A stretch of 64,000 nucleotides of DNA, taken from Thalassococcus arenae. GTDB taxonomy: Bacteria; Pseudomonadota; Alphaproteobacteria; Rhodobacterales; Rhodobacteraceae. Below the pieces are notes generated by a model, which made no database searches, was not told the origin of the DNA, and worked only from the letters and a program-made list of their open reading frames with translations. The stretch is taken from the NCBI RefSeq assembly GCF_019104745.1, contig NZ_JAHRWL010000002.1, positions 1,004,076 through 1,068,075 on the forward strand, given 5' to 3'. This document shows, one piece after another, positions 26,392 through 36,612 of this stretch. Position numbers and translations under genes: made by a program. How positions within the stretch are numbered: position 1 is the first letter of the stretch; every line of letters begins with the position of its first letter.

Positions 26392-27528
26392 GTGCAGCGA
26401 TTCGACCGATATGTGCTGTCGCAGCTAATGGTGCTGTTCGGGTTCTTCGCCCTGGTTCTGGTGGCGGTCTACTGGGTCAACCGGGCGATCATCCTGTTCG
26501 ACCGGCTGATCGCGGATGGCCATTCGGCGGGTGTGTTCCTGGAATTCACCGCATTGTCGCTGCCATCGGTGATCGGCCTTGTCCTGCCGATGGCGACCTT
26601 TGCCGCCTCGGTCTATGTCACCAACCGGATGAGCAACGAATCCGAGCTGACCGTGATCCAGTCGACGGGCATGTCACCCTGGCGACTGGGGCGGCCGGTG
26701 CTGGTCTTCGGGCTGATCGTGGCGGTCATGATGTCGATCCTGACGCATCTGCTGATCCCCAAGTCGCAGGAACAGCTGCGGCTGCGCGAACAGCAGATTT
26801 CGGGCTCGATCTCGGCCCGGCTGCTGCGCGAAGGAGTGTTCCTGCATCCCGACAAGGGCGTGACCTTTTTCGTGCGCGACATAAACGAGGCGGGCGAACT
26901 GCGTGACGTGTTCCTGTCGGACCGCCGTCAGGCGGATCGCACGATCACCTACACCGCGGACCGCGCCTTTCTGCTGAACGACGACGGCGGGACCAAGCTG
27001 GTGATGCTGGCCGGGCTCGCGCAGACGCTGAACGTCGCGCAGAACAGGCTTTCGACGACGAATTTCAACGACCTGACCTACGACATCTCGGGGCTGATCG
27101 CGCCGGGCAAACAGAAACGGCGCAAGATCGAATACATCCCCACGACCGAGTTGCTGACCCGGTCCGCGGCCGTTGCCGAGGAGGCGGACGAGACGCTGGG
27201 CGAAGTGCTGGAAGAGGCACACCTGCGGTTCCAGGGTCCGCTGCTGGCCGCGATCGCGGCGCTGATCGGCTATGCGACGCTGATGACCGGCGGCTTTTCG
27301 CGGTTCGGCGTGACCCGGCAGATCATCCTCGCGATCTTTCTGCTGGTGCTGGTCAAGTTGGTGGAAAGCGCGGTCACCGATCCGGTCCGCTCGAACGCCG
27401 CGCTCTGGCCGCTGGTCTACCTGCCGTCGCTGGTGGGGCTGGTCTTTGTGCTGGGCCTGCTGCGGCTGGCATCCCGGCCCTTTCGTCCGCGCCCGGTGCC
27501 GGCATCCGGCGACGAGGTGCCGGCATGA
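26392..27528 (+). CDS. lptF: LPS export ABC transporter permease LptF
   Basis: This 378-residue inner-membrane protein is one of the two permeases of the LptB2FG LPS extractor. It has the YjgP/YjgQ layout: three N-terminal helices (LMVLFGFFALVLVAVYWVNRA, the LPSVIGLVLPMATFAASVYV region, and LIVAVMMSILTHLLIP), a periplasmic beta-jellyroll of about 170 residues, and three C-terminal helices. A GTG at 26392 starting VQRFDRYVLSQ is the probable start; a TTG 24 bases earlier is weaker. It opens the six-gene envelope operon. Confidence 0.95.
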   Translation: MQRFDRYVLSQLMVLFGFFALVLVAVYWVNRAIILFDRLIADGHSAGVFLEFTALSLPSVIGLVLPMATFAASVYVTNRMSNESELTVIQSTGMSPWRLGRPVLVFGLIVAVMMSILTHLLIPKSQEQLRLREQQISGSISARLLREGVFLHPDKGVTFFVRDINEAGELRDVFLSDRRQADRTITYTADRAFLLNDDGGTKLVMLAGLAQTLNVAQNRLSTTNFNDLTYDISGLIAPGKQKRRKIEYIPTTELLTRSAAVAEEADETLGEVLEEAHLRFQGPLLAAIAALIGYATLMTGGFSRFGVTRQIILAIFLLVLVKLVESAVTDPVRSNAALWPLVYLPSLVGLVFVLGLLRLASRPFRPRPVPASGDEVPA

Positions 27529-28619
27529 TCCTGCACCGTTACTTCGCCCGGCGGTTCCTGTGGTTGTTCAGCGCGACCTTCCTGGTCTTCGCGATCTTCC
27601 AGGCACTGCTGGACCTGATCGACCAGTTGCGCCGGTTCGACGAGGACGTGCGCTTTGCCGACATCCTGCGTCTGACCGCGCTGAAACTGCCGGAAGGGAT
27701 GTACCAGATCCTGCCGCTGGTGATGATCCTGTCGACGGTGGCGCTGTTTCTCGGTCTGGCGCGGTCGTCGGAACTGGTGGTGACACGGGCCTCGGGGCGT
27801 TCGGGGCTGGTGGCGCTGGTCGGTCCGGTGATCGTCGCCCTGCTGATCGGCTTTGCGGCGGTGGCGATGGTCAACCCGATCGTCGCGACCACGTCCAAGA
27901 AATACGCCGACCTTTCCGAACGGCTGCGCGGCGGCAACGTGTCGACCCTGTCGGTCGGCTCGGAAGGGCTGTGGCTGCGCCAGGGCGGACCGCAGGGACA
28001 GACGGTGATCCAGGCCCGCAGCGCCAATGCCGAGGCCACGGTGCTGTTCGACGTCAGTTTCCTGGCCTATGCCGCCGAAGGCGGGCCGATCAAGCGGATC
28101 GTGGCGAAATCCGCCCGGCTCGAGGACGGCGCCTGGGTGCTCAGTGACGCCAAGGCCTGGCCGCTTGCGGCCGGGCTGAACCCCGAGGCCGGCGCGCGCG
28201 AACACGCGCAGCTGCGCCTGCCCTCGACCCTGACCGAGGAAGACATCCGCGACCGCTTCGGCAAACCGTCCGCCATCGCGATCTGGGACCTGCCCGCTTT
28301 CATCGACGGGCTGGACGAAGCCGGGTTCTCGGCCCGGCGTCACGTCGTCTGGCTTCAGATGGAGCTGGCGCGGCCGGTTTTCCTGCTGGCGATGGTGCTG
28401 GTCGCGGCCGGTTTCACCATGCGGCATCCGCGGCTTGGGCGCACCGGCATTTCGGTATTGTCGGCGGTGCTGCTGGGCTTCGGGCTCTACTACGTGCGCA
28501 ACTTCGCGCAGATCCTGGGCGAAAACGGACAGCTTCAGCCGATCCTGGCCGCCTGGGTGCCGCCGCTGGCGTCGCTACTGCTTGCCCTGGGACTGGTCCT
28601 GCAACGCGAGGACGGGTGA
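27525..28619 (+). CDS. lptG: LPS export ABC transporter permease LptG
   Basis: This 364-residue protein is the partner of LptF with the same layout. It opens MILHRYFARRFLWLFSATFLVFA; LKLPEGMYQILPLVMILSTVALFLGLARSSELVVTRASGRSG is the usual LptG region, with the coupling helix around SSELVVTRASG. A periplasmic domain follows, then three C-terminal helices. The start overlaps the lptF stop by four bases and the stop overlaps the lptD start, so the permease pair and the outer-membrane component are co-translated. Confidence 0.95.
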   Translation: MILHRYFARRFLWLFSATFLVFAIFQALLDLIDQLRRFDEDVRFADILRLTALKLPEGMYQILPLVMILSTVALFLGLARSSELVVTRASGRSGLVALVGPVIVALLIGFAAVAMVNPIVATTSKKYADLSERLRGGNVSTLSVGSEGLWLRQGGPQGQTVIQARSANAEATVLFDVSFLAYAAEGGPIKRIVAKSARLEDGAWVLSDAKAWPLAAGLNPEAGAREHAQLRLPSTLTEEDIRDRFGKPSAIAIWDLPAFIDGLDEAGFSARRHVVWLQMELARPVFLLAMVLVAAGFTMRHPRLGRTGISVLSAVLLGFGLYYVRNFAQILGENGQLQPILAAWVPPLASLLLALGLVLQREDG

Positions 28620-30760
28620 TGCGTGCGCTGATCCTCTGCGTGCTGCTGCTGGTGATGACACCGCCCGCCGTGCATGCGCAGGACAGCAGCCCGGCCTTGC
28701 TGGTAGCCGACAGCGTGACCGTCGAGTCCGACAGCCGACTGATCGCCACCGGCAATGTCGAAGCGCTGCATGACGGCGTGCATCTATCCGCAACGCGCAT
28801 CGTCTACGATCAGTCTTCGGACAGCGTCGTGATCGAGGGTCCGATCCGTCTGACCGACGCCGAAGGAACGATCCTGCTGGCCGACCAGGCACAACTGGAC
28901 ACCCGATTCCGCAACGGGCTGTTGACCGGTGCGCGGATGGTTCTGGACCAGCAGTTGCAACTGGCCGCCACCGAAGCGCGCCGCGAGGGACGCTATACGC
29001 AGTTGCGCAAGGTGGCTGTGACGTCGTGCCAGGTTTGCGGGTCCGACGGTGTTCCGTTGTGGCAGATCCGGGCCTCTCGGGTGATCCACGATCGGGACGA
29101 GCGGCAGCTCTATTTCGACGATGCGCAGTTCCGCGTGCTGGACGTGCCGGTGTTCTGGCTGCCGCGCCTGCGTCTGCCGGACCCCACCCTCAAACGCGCA
29201 CCAGGATTCCTGATCCCGTCGATCCGATCGACCACGCTGCTGGGAACGGGCCTGAAACTGCCCTATTTCGTGCCCATCGGCGATCATCAGGACATCACCA
29301 TCACGCCCTACCTGTCGCCGGTCACGCGAACGGTCGAACTGCGCTACCGTCGCGCCTTTCACAATGGCGATCTGACGGTGGACACGACGCTCAGTTCGGA
29401 CAGCCTGCTGCCCGGCGAGGTGCGTGGTCTGTTCTTCGCCGAAGGCGCGTTCGACCTGCGCGACGGGTTCAAGCTGACCTTCGATATCGAGACGGTTTCG
29501 GACAACAGTTACATCAACGACTACGGCTATGCCGGCGGCGATCGACTGGATTCGGCGCTGGAGGTCAGCCGTGCGCGGCGCGACGATTTCATTGCAAGCA
29601 GCATCGTGCATTACGAATCCCTGCGCGAGACCGAAAACAACGCGACCCAGCCGACGATCATCGCCAATGCCCGCTATGAAAAACGGCTGTTCCCGTCGGC
29701 GCTTGCGGGTGAATTGCGGATCGGCGGCGTGGTGCACGGCCATTTCCGCTATTCCGACCGCGATTTCGACGGCGATGACGACGACACCGAAGTCGATGGC
29801 CGCGACGTGGCGCGGCTGAACGTGGATCTGAGCTGGCGCAACCGCTGGACCCTGATGGCGGGCATGCGTGCAGGGCTGACCACCCATCTCTGGCTGGATC
29901 GCTACGCCACGCGGCAGGACATCACGTCGGAGGCCGATGTCAGCCGCGCGACACTGGGCACGGCGCTGGAATTGCGCTGGCCGTTCGAACGTCGCGGCGC
30001 CCAAGGCGGACGGACGCTGGTGGAACCGGTGCTGCAATACGGCTGGACCGGCGGCGAACGCGCCGGCAACCCCAACGACGAAAGCACGCGGATCGAATTC
30101 GACGAAGGCAACCTGCTGAGCCTGTCGCGCTTTCCCGCGCAGGACCGCCGCGAACACGGTCAGACCCTGGCCGCCGGGCTGCGCTGGATGCATGCCGCGC
30201 CACAGGGCTGGCGTGCGGCGATGACCGTCGCGCGCATCTGGCGCGAAGAGGCCGATGGCGATTTCACCCGGTCGTCAGGGTTGGAGGGCGAGGTGTCGGA
30301 CTGGCTGATCGCCGGGCGCTTCGCCAACGACGACGGCCTGTCGCTGACCGCGCGCGGTCTGATCGACGACAATGCGCGGTTTTCCAAGGCTGAGGCCCGG
30401 GCCGCCTGGTCCAATACGCGCGTCGAACTGGGCGCTTCCTACCTGTTGCTGGTCACCGATCCCGAGGAGGACCGCGACCAGGCGCAATCGGAATGGAGCT
30501 TCGACGGCGCCTACCGGTTCAACCGCCAGTGGACAGGTTCGACCGAGTGGCGTTACGACCTGGCCGACCAACGGCTTGACCGCGTGGGGCTTGGCTTGCA
30601 ATACCGCAACGAATGCGTTGAGGTGGGGATGGGTGTTTCGCGCCGGTTCGCCTCGGCCAGCAACCTGGAACCGTCAACCGATTTCGACCTGACCGTCGCG
30701 CTGAAAGGGTTCGGCACGGGCGGCAGCGCGAAGGAGTACCGCCGGACATGCCGCAACTGA
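28619..30760 (+). CDS. lptD: LPS assembly outer-membrane protein LptD
   Basis: This 713-residue protein has a signal peptide (RALILCVLLLVMTPPAVHAQD) and an N-terminal OstA/LptA-like beta-jellyroll (about residues 30-130). The large C-terminal beta-barrel contains FWLPRLRLPDPTLKRAPGFLIPSI and TLLGTGLKLPYFVPIGDHQDITITPYLSP, the usual LptD sequence. The conserved pair VTSCQVCG holds two of the cysteines. The barrel inserts LPS into the outer leaflet with LptE. The ATG overlaps the lptG stop by one base. Confidence 0.95.
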   Translation: MRALILCVLLLVMTPPAVHAQDSSPALLVADSVTVESDSRLIATGNVEALHDGVHLSATRIVYDQSSDSVVIEGPIRLTDAEGTILLADQAQLDTRFRNGLLTGARMVLDQQLQLAATEARREGRYTQLRKVAVTSCQVCGSDGVPLWQIRASRVIHDRDERQLYFDDAQFRVLDVPVFWLPRLRLPDPTLKRAPGFLIPSIRSTTLLGTGLKLPYFVPIGDHQDITITPYLSPVTRTVELRYRRAFHNGDLTVDTTLSSDSLLPGEVRGLFFAEGAFDLRDGFKLTFDIETVSDNSYINDYGYAGGDRLDSALEVSRARRDDFIASSIVHYESLRETENNATQPTIIANARYEKRLFPSALAGELRIGGVVHGHFRYSDRDFDGDDDDTEVDGRDVARLNVDLSWRNRWTLMAGMRAGLTTHLWLDRYATRQDITSEADVSRATLGTALELRWPFERRGAQGGRTLVEPVLQYGWTGGERAGNPNDESTRIEFDEGNLLSLSRFPAQDRREHGQTLAAGLRWMHAAPQGWRAAMTVARIWREEADGDFTRSSGLEGEVSDWLIAGRFANDDGLSLTARGLIDDNARFSKAEARAAWSNTRVELGASYLLLVTDPEEDRDQAQSEWSFDGAYRFNRQWTGSTEWRYDLADQRLDRVGLGLQYRNECVEVGMGVSRRFASASNLEPSTDFDLTVALKGFGTGGSAKEYRRTCRN

Positions 30761-31971
30761 CCGCTTTCATCCGAGCCGCCCTGGTGTTCGCCATCTTGGC
30801 GGCCAGCCCTGTGCCACTGGCCGCACAGGGCACGTTTTCGCCCGTGATCACGGTGAACGAAAGTTCGATCACCGGGTACGAGATCGAACAGCGGACGCTG
30901 ATGCTGCGGGCGCTGAACGCCCCCGGTAATCACGCCACGCTGGCGCGCGAACAGCTGATCGACGACCGCTTGCGCCTGCAGGCCGCGCGTGACGCCGGCA
31001 TCCGCCCCAACGAGGATGACGTCATCGACGGCATGTCCGAATTCGCCGGCCGCGCCAATCTCACCCGCGAGGAATTCGTCAGCGCGCTGGCACAGCGCGG
31101 CATCGCCGAACAGACCTTCCGCGATTTCGTTCTGGCGGGTGTCGCCTGGCGCGAACTGGTGCGCCAGCGCTTTGCCGGGCGCGCCAGTGTCAGCGAAGAC
31201 GAGATCGATCGCGCCTTGGCGACACGCGGCAGCGGGTCGAACATCCGGGTGCTGCTGTCCGAGATCATAATGCCGATGCCGCCGGGAAGCGAAGACGAAG
31301 TGCAGGCCCGTGCCGCGCGGATCTCGCAAATCACCTCGCAATCGGAATTCTCGGCCGAGGCGCGGCGCTATTCGGCCACCGCGTCACGCGGCAATGGCGG
31401 ACGCCTGCCCTGGCGCGACCTGACCGAACTGCCCCCGGTTCTCCAGCCGCTGATCATCGGGCTGCGTCCAGGCGAAGTGACGCAGCCGTTGACCATCCCC
31501 AACGCGGTGGCGCTGTTCCAGCTGCGCGAGATCGAAGAAACCGGGTTTTCCGCGCCCGAGATCGCGGCGGTCGAATACGCCGCCTATTACATGCCCGGCG
31601 GCCGGTCGCCGGAGACGCTTGCCCAGGCGCGCGTCCTGGCAAGCAAGGTCGACCGCTGCGACGATCTTTACGGCATCGCCCAGGGCCAGCCCGCCGAGGT
31701 GCTGGAACGCGGGTCGCTGCCCCCCGGCGACATACCGACCGACATCGCCATCGAGCTGTCCAAGCTCGATCCCGGCGAGGTATCCACCGCCCTGACCCGC
31801 GCCAACGGGCAGACGCTGGTGTTCCTGATGCTTTGCGGCCGGACCAACAAGATCGACGAAAACCTGGATCGCGAACAATTCACGCTTGGCCTGCGCAATC
31901 AGCGCATCGCGCGGCTGGCGGACGGTTACCTGGCCCAGTTGCGCGCCGACGCCCGCATCGTCGAACGATGA
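30748..31971 (+). CDS. surA: Periplasmic peptidyl-prolyl isomerase / outer-membrane chaperone SurA
   Basis: This 407-residue protein has a signal peptide (FIRAALVFAILAASPVPLAAQG) and an N-terminal SurA domain opening ITVNESSITGYEIEQRTLML. A PPIase (parvulin) domain follows in the middle, around VLLSEIIMPMPPGSED to GEVTQPLTIPNAVALFQL, and then a divergent C-terminal part. It escorts outer-membrane proteins such as LptD, and placement directly after lptD fits. Its start overlaps lptD by 13 bases and its stop overlaps pdxA by four. Confidence 0.93.
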   Translation: MPQLTAFIRAALVFAILAASPVPLAAQGTFSPVITVNESSITGYEIEQRTLMLRALNAPGNHATLAREQLIDDRLRLQAARDAGIRPNEDDVIDGMSEFAGRANLTREEFVSALAQRGIAEQTFRDFVLAGVAWRELVRQRFAGRASVSEDEIDRALATRGSGSNIRVLLSEIIMPMPPGSEDEVQARAARISQITSQSEFSAEARRYSATASRGNGGRLPWRDLTELPPVLQPLIIGLRPGEVTQPLTIPNAVALFQLREIEETGFSAPEIAAVEYAAYYMPGGRSPETLAQARVLASKVDRCDDLYGIAQGQPAEVLERGSLPPGDIPTDIAIELSKLDPGEVSTALTRANGQTLVFLMLCGRTNKIDENLDREQFTLGLRNQRIARLADGYLAQLRADARIVER

Positions 31972-32939
31972 CCCCGCTGCCCATCGCCGTGTCCTGCGGC
32001 GAACCGGCGGGGATCGGGCCGGAACTGGCCGAAGCCGCCTGGGCGCGGCTTCGGGCGACGCTGCCTTTCGTCTGGATCGGCGATCCGGCACATCTGCCCG
32101 GCGCGGTGCCGCATGTCGTCGTCCCTGATCCCTCCGAGGCGCCCGGTGCTTCCGAACGGGGTCTGCCGGTTCTGCCGCTGCGCTTCGACGGCGCACGCAC
32201 CCCCGGTCAGCCGCAAGCGGCACAGGCCAAGGGCGTGGTTGCCGCGATCGAACGCGCCGTAGCGCTGGTGCAGTCCGGCGCCGCGCGGGCGATCTGCACC
32301 CTGCCGATCCACAAGCAGGCGCTGGCCGATGGCGCCGGTTTCGGCTTTCCGGGTCATACCGAATTCCTGTGTCACCTGGCCGGTGCCGACGACGTGGTCA
32401 TGATGCTGGCCTCGGAGCAGTTGCGGGTGGTGCCGGTCACGATACATGTCGCGCTGGCCGACGTGCCGCGGGCGCTGACGGCCGACCTGCTGGAATCGCG
32501 TATCCGCATCACGCATGCCGCGCTGGTCACGCAATTCAACATCGCCTCGCCCCGGCTGGCAGTGGCCGGGCTGAACCCACATGCCGGCGAGGGCGGCAAG
32601 ATGGGCCACGAAGAGATCGAGATCATCACACCGGTGCTGGAGCGGCTGCGCGCCGAGGGCATGGCCCTGACCGGCCCGCATTCCGCCGACACGCTGTTCC
32701 ACGCCGCCGCCCGCACGCGCTATGACGCCGCCATCGCGATGTATCACGACCAGGCGCTGATCCCGATCAAGACGCTGGATTTCGACCGCGGCGTGAACGT
32801 GACGCTGGGCCTGCCTTTCGTCCGCACATCGCCCGATCACGGCACCGCCTTCGACATCGCGGGGACCGGCCGGGCGAACCCGGCCTCGTTCGTCGAGGCG
32901 CTGCGCCTCGCCGACCGGATGACCGGGGGCGCGGCATGA
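31968..32939 (+). CDS. pdxA: 4-hydroxythreonine-4-phosphate dehydrogenase
   Basis: This 323-residue protein is the NAD-dependent pyridoxal-phosphate pathway enzyme PdxA. Landmarks are [13 protein letters not shown] at the N-terminus, [11 protein letters not shown] with a conserved Lys and His, [11 protein letters not shown] with a metal-binding His, [17 protein letters not shown] and [15 protein letters not shown] with a second His, and [16 protein letters not shown] with the third. The ATG overlaps the surA stop. The surA-pdxA-rsmA order is common in proteobacteria. Confidence 0.96.
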   Translation: MTPLPIAVSCGEPAGIGPELAEAAWARLRATLPFVWIGDPAHLPGAVPHVVVPDPSEAPGASERGLPVLPLRFDGARTPGQPQAAQAKGVVAAIERAVALVQSGAARAICTLPIHKQALADGAGFGFPGHTEFLCHLAGADDVVMMLASEQLRVVPVTIHVALADVPRALTADLLESRIRITHAALVTQFNIASPRLAVAGLNPHAGEGGKMGHEEIEIITPVLERLRAEGMALTGPHSADTLFHAAARTRYDAAIAMYHDQALIPIKTLDFDRGVNVTLGLPFVRTSPDHGTAFDIAGTGRANPASFVEALRLADRMTGGAA

Positions 32940-33775
32940 GCACCATCGACGGGCTGCCGCCGCTGCGCGAGGTGATCGCCGCACACGGTCTGTCGGCGAA
33001 AAAGGCCTTGGGGCAGAATTTCCTGCTGGACCTGAACCTGACGGCCAAGATCGCGCGACAGGCGGGCGATCTGAGCGGGTTCGACGTGTTCGAGGTCGGC
33101 CCCGGCCCCGGCGGATTGACCCGCGGTCTGCTGGCCGAGGGCGCGCGCCGGGTTCTTGCCGTGGAAAAGGATGCCCGGTGCCTGCCGGCGCTGGCCGAGA
33201 TCGCCGCGGCCTATCCGGGCCGGCTGGAGGTCATCAACGCCGACGCGCTGACGGTCGACCTGGCCGAACACCTGACCCCGCCCATCGCGGTGGTGGCCAA
33301 CCTGCCCTACAACGTGGGCACCGAATTGCTGGTGCGCTGGCTGACACCGCCTGCCTGGCCGCCGGTCTGGCACAGCCTGACGCTGATGTTCCAGCGCGAG
33401 GTTGCCGAACGCATCACCGCCCGGCCGGGTGGAAAGGCCTATGGAAGGCTGGCCATCCTGGCGCAATGGCGCTGCGAGGCCCGCATCGTGATGACATTGC
33501 CGCCCGAAGCCTTTACCCCGCCGCCCAAGGTCAGCTCGGCGGTGGTGCACCTGCGCGCCTTGCCCGAACCGCGCTATCCCGCTGATCCGGCGGTGCTGGA
33601 AAAGGTGGTTGCGATGGCCTTCAACCAGCGGCGCAAGATGTTGCGTTCGGCGCTGAAGGGGCTGGACCGGGACATCGAGGCGCACCTGGTGGCGGCCGGG
33701 ATCGCACCGACCGAACGGGCCGAACAGGTATCCCTCGAGCGGTTCTGTGCCCTGGCGCGATCGCTGGCAGGCTAG
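32936..33775 (+). CDS. rsmA: 16S rRNA (adenine1518/1519-N6) dimethyltransferase
   Basis: This 279-residue protein is RsmA (KsgA), which dimethylates the two adjacent adenines in helix 45 of 16S rRNA. It has [20 protein letters not shown] at the N-terminus, SAM motif [16 protein letters not shown], the catalytic motif IV in [18 protein letters not shown] (NLPY), and [12 protein letters not shown]. It is the last gene of the lptF-rsmA operon, coupled to pdxA by ATGA. Confidence 0.97.
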   Translation: MSTIDGLPPLREVIAAHGLSAKKALGQNFLLDLNLTAKIARQAGDLSGFDVFEVGPGPGGLTRGLLAEGARRVLAVEKDARCLPALAEIAAAYPGRLEVINADALTVDLAEHLTPPIAVVANLPYNVGTELLVRWLTPPAWPPVWHSLTLMFQREVAERITARPGGKAYGRLAILAQWRCEARIVMTLPPEAFTPPPKVSSAVVHLRALPEPRYPADPAVLEKVVAMAFNQRRKMLRSALKGLDRDIEAHLVAAGIAPTERAEQVSLERFCALARSLAG

Positions 33776-33781
33776 GAGGGA

Positions 33782-34393
33782 TTATTCGGCGGCGTCGGGC
33801 GCGTCTTTGGCGGCCGCTGCATCCGAAGCCGGATCGGTCTTCTTGCGGCGGGGCGCGCGGGGCTTTTTCGGCTTTTCCGCCTTGGCCTCGTCGGGCTTGG
33901 CTTCGGAACGGCTTTCGGGCGTGTCCACCAGGCCCGGACCTTCCTCGTCGCCGCCAAGGTCGAACACATCGCCCTGCTGACGGTCGGGGTCGTTCCGGCG
34001 GGGCTGACGTTCCTGACGGGGCTGTTCGTCGGGCTGATCGTCCGACGGGTCGCCGCGCGTGGCATCGCGCTCGGCCCGTTCGCGATCCCGCTGCGCCTGA
34101 CGCTCGCGGTTCTCGCGCTCTTGCTGTTCGCGACGCGCATCCTGTTCCTTCTGCGCTTCGCTCAGAAGGCGCAGGTAGTGTTCGGCATGTTGCTGGAAAT
34201 TCTCGGCGGCAACGCGATCATTGCCCAGGGCCGCATCGCGGGCCAGCTGGTTGTACTTATCGATGATCTGCTGCGGCGTGCCGCGTACCTTGCCCTCGGG
34301 GCCGCTGCTGTCGAACACGCGGTTGACGACGTTGCCGAGTGTGTTGCGGTTGCGGTTCGACTTCGACCGCGATCGGGACTTCGATTGGCGCAT
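33782..34393 (-). CDS. DUF4167 domain protein
   Basis: This 203-residue protein is highly charged. The first roughly 80 residues are the DUF4167 domain: a Ser/Lys/Arg-rich start (MRQSKSRSRSKSNRNRN), then VFDSSGPEGKVRGTPQQIIDKYNQLARDAA and ENFQQHAEHYLRLL. The remaining part is low-complexity, Glu/Arg-rich (probably one long charged helix), ending in a Lys/Ala-rich tail. The family is nearly confined to alphaproteobacteria and its function is unknown; the basic start suggests nucleic-acid or ribosome binding. It follows prfA-prmC on the same strand, 211 nt after prmC, as in relatives. Confidence 0.88.
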   Translation of the reverse strand: MRQSKSRSRSKSNRNRNTLGNVVNRVFDSSGPEGKVRGTPQQIIDKYNQLARDAALGNDRVAAENFQQHAEHYLRLLSEAQKEQDARREQQERENRERQAQRDRERAERDATRGDPSDDQPDEQPRQERQPRRNDPDRQQGDVFDLGGDEEGPGLVDTPESRSEAKPDEAKAEKPKKPRAPRRKKTDPASDAAAAKDAPDAAE

Positions 34394-34604
34394 GGTAAAC
34401 GAATTTCAGCCTTTGGTCTGACTGTTTGGCGGTCCGCGTGGCGCTGTGGCACCGGGTTTGCGGATCGCTGCATTGTTTGGCTTGCCGCTGCGCGGGACCG
34501 CCCGAAGGCATCCACCGCGTCAACTGTTTCGTGCTAACCATGCCAGACCGTGTTGGGCAAGCGATAATTCGACGAATCCGGCGGAATTTCGCGAAAAAGC
34601 CTGT

Positions 34605-35450
34605 TCATGTGTGGATTCGGACGCCGCTGACCACCCTTGGACGGCCATCCAGGTCGGGGATGACGCGGACCCGATCAAAGCCGGCGCGGCGCAGCAACCC
34701 CGCCACGGCACGGCCCTGGGTGGCGCCGATTTCCAGCAAGAGCCGCCCGCCGGGTTCAAGGAATTCCGGCGCCCGGGCAGCGATTTCGCGATAGGCGGTC
34801 AGCCCGTCAGCCTCGTCGGTCAGGGCCATGCGCGGTTCGTGGTCGCGCAGTTCGGGCGCCAGACCCGGCATTTCGTCGGCGGCGATGTAGGGCGGGTTCG
34901 AGACGATCAGGTCGAACCGGCGGCCGATATCCTCCAGCGGCGCGAACCAGCTGCCCAGCTCGAGTGCCGCGCGCGGCTCGAGCCGCAAGGCATTGCGGTT
35001 CCAGAACGCCACATCCAGCGCTTCGCGGCTGAGATCGGTGCCGATGCCCCAGCTGTCTTCGCGTTCCATCAGCAGGGTGAGCAGGATGCAACCGGAGCCG
35101 GTGCCCAGATCGAGAACGGAGACGAAGGGCTGGGACAAGGCCGCCTCGATCAGCGTTTCGGTTTCGGGACGCGGATCGAGAACGTCCCTGGTGACGATGA
35201 ATTCCCGGCCGTAGAACAGCCGCCGTCCGGTCAGATGACTGACCGGCACCCGGTCGGCACGACGTTCTATCATGGCATTGAAGATCACCGTAAGCTGCGG
35301 CTCGACCTCTTCGGGCAGGAACAGCGTCAGCCGGCCGGGCGGGACCTTGAGCACATGAGCCAGCAGGCGCCGCGCATCGCGCCCGGCGTCCGGAACGCCG
35401 GCCTGCGTCAGCGTCGCGGTGCCCCGCGCCAGAAGATCAGCACCGCGCAT
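34605..35450 (-). CDS. prmC: Release factor glutamine N5-methyltransferase
   Basis: This 281-residue protein methylates the glutamine of the GGQ motif in RF1 and RF2. It has an N-terminal helical domain (AGVPDAGRDARRLLAHVL), the SAM-binding motif VLDLGTGSGCILLTLL and the catalytic SNPPYIAADEMPGLAPELRDHEPRMAL stretch with NPPY. The gene follows prfA, its substrate's gene, after an 81-nt spacer filled by a paired palindrome. Confidence 0.96.
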   Translation of the reverse strand: MRGADLLARGTATLTQAGVPDAGRDARRLLAHVLKVPPGRLTLFLPEEVEPQLTVIFNAMIERRADRVPVSHLTGRRLFYGREFIVTRDVLDPRPETETLIEAALSQPFVSVLDLGTGSGCILLTLLMEREDSWGIGTDLSREALDVAFWNRNALRLEPRAALELGSWFAPLEDIGRRFDLIVSNPPYIAADEMPGLAPELRDHEPRMALTDEADGLTAYREIAARAPEFLEPGGRLLLEIGATQGRAVAGLLRRAGFDRVRVIPDLDGRPRVVSGVRIHT

Positions 35451-35471
35451 CGCCGTTCCCGGTCTCCAGCC

Positions 35472-35517
35472 GCAAATTCCTTGCGAGGAATTTGCAAATT
35501 TCGGTGGCGAAATTTGC
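35472..35517. repeat. Bipartite paired-palindrome element in the prfA-prmC spacer
   Basis: Two perfect inverted repeats sit back to back and share two bases. The first (35472-35495) has arms GCAAATTCCT and AGGAATTTGC around TGCG. The second (35494-35517) has arms GCAAATTTCG and CGAAATTTGC around GTGG. They fill most of the 81-nt spacer. The layout, though not the arm sequence, is repeated at 43452-43499. AT-rich arms without a following T-run argue against a plain terminator. Confidence 0.8.
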
Positions 35518-35531
35518 CGCCCGCGGCATGC

Positions 35532-36581
35532 TCAGCCCTCCATCTCGGCCAGCAGCGCCGCCTGGTGTTCGGCGATCAGCGCGTCGATGATCTCGTCCAG
35601 GTCGCCCGCCATGATCTGATCCAGCCGGTACAGCGTCAGCCCGATGCGGTGATCGGTCATCCTTCCCTGGGGAAAGTTGTAGGTGCGGATGCGTTCCGAG
35701 CGGTCGCCCGAGCCCACCTGCGCCTTGCGGTCGGCGGACCGCGCATCGGCGGCTTTCTGGCGCTCCAGGTCGAACAGCCGCGCGCGCAGCACCTGCATGG
35801 CGATCTCGCGGTTGCGGTGCTGGCTTTTCTCGGAACTCGTCACCACGATCCCGCTGGGGATATGGGTGATCCGCACCGCCGAATCCGTGGTGTTGACGTG
35901 TTGCCCGCCGGCGCCAGAGGCGCGCATCGTGTCGATGCGGATATCGGCGGGGTCGATGCGGATGTCGACCTCCTCGGCCTCGGGCAGCACCGCTACCGTC
36001 GCCGCCGAGGTGTGGATGCGCCCGCCGCTTTCGGTTTCCGGCACCCGCTGCACCCGGTGCACGCCGCTTTCGAACTTGAGCCGGGCGAAGACGCCGTCGC
36101 CGGCGATGCGCACCACCAATTCCTTGAGCCCACCCAACTCGGTCGGCGTCTCGTCGATCACCTCCCACCGCCATCCGCGCGCCTCGGCATAGCGCTGGTA
36201 CATGCGCGCCAGGTCCGCCGCGAACAGCGCCGCCTCCTCCCCCCCCGTGCCGGGGCGGATCTCCAGCATTGCCGCGCGGCTGTCGGCGGCGTCGCGCGGC
36301 AAAAGCGCCAGTTGAACGGCGCGTTCGAGCTCCGGCAGACGGGCCTGGAGCGCGGGCAGTTCCTCTTCGGCCAGAGCCTTCATCTCGGGGTCGGCCAGCA
36401 TCGCGCGCGCCTCGGCGATATCGCTCTGGGCCTGTTCCCATTCGGCAATCACGCCGACCACCGGGCGCAACTCGGCATATTCGCGGCCCAGGGCCGCGAT
36501 GTCGCCTTCGCCCGTGGCCATGCGCGCCTCGACATATTCGAGACGTTCCTTGATCTGTTGCAGGCGGTCGGTCGGGATCAT
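35532..36581 (-). CDS. prfA: Peptide chain release factor 1
   Basis: This 349-residue protein recognises UAA and UAG stop codons. The GGQ motif that triggers peptide release is in [22 protein letters not shown]. The codon-recognition region has the P-A-T-class position near [13 protein letters not shown]. It also has [23 protein letters not shown], typical of class-I factors. RF1 is preferred over RF2 because of this wording and the full-length frame without an internal stop or programmed frameshift. Confidence 0.96.
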   Translation of the reverse strand: MIPTDRLQQIKERLEYVEARMATGEGDIAALGREYAELRPVVGVIAEWEQAQSDIAEARAMLADPEMKALAEEELPALQARLPELERAVQLALLPRDAADSRAAMLEIRPGTGGEEAALFAADLARMYQRYAEARGWRWEVIDETPTELGGLKELVVRIAGDGVFARLKFESGVHRVQRVPETESGGRIHTSAATVAVLPEAEEVDIRIDPADIRIDTMRASGAGGQHVNTTDSAVRITHIPSGIVVTSSEKSQHRNREIAMQVLRARLFDLERQKAADARSADRKAQVGSGDRSERIRTYNFPQGRMTDHRIGLTLYRLDQIMAGDLDEIIDALIAEHQAALLAEMEG

Positions 36582-36612
36582 GCGCGCAGATGCACATGGG
36601 CGCAGGCCGGGG

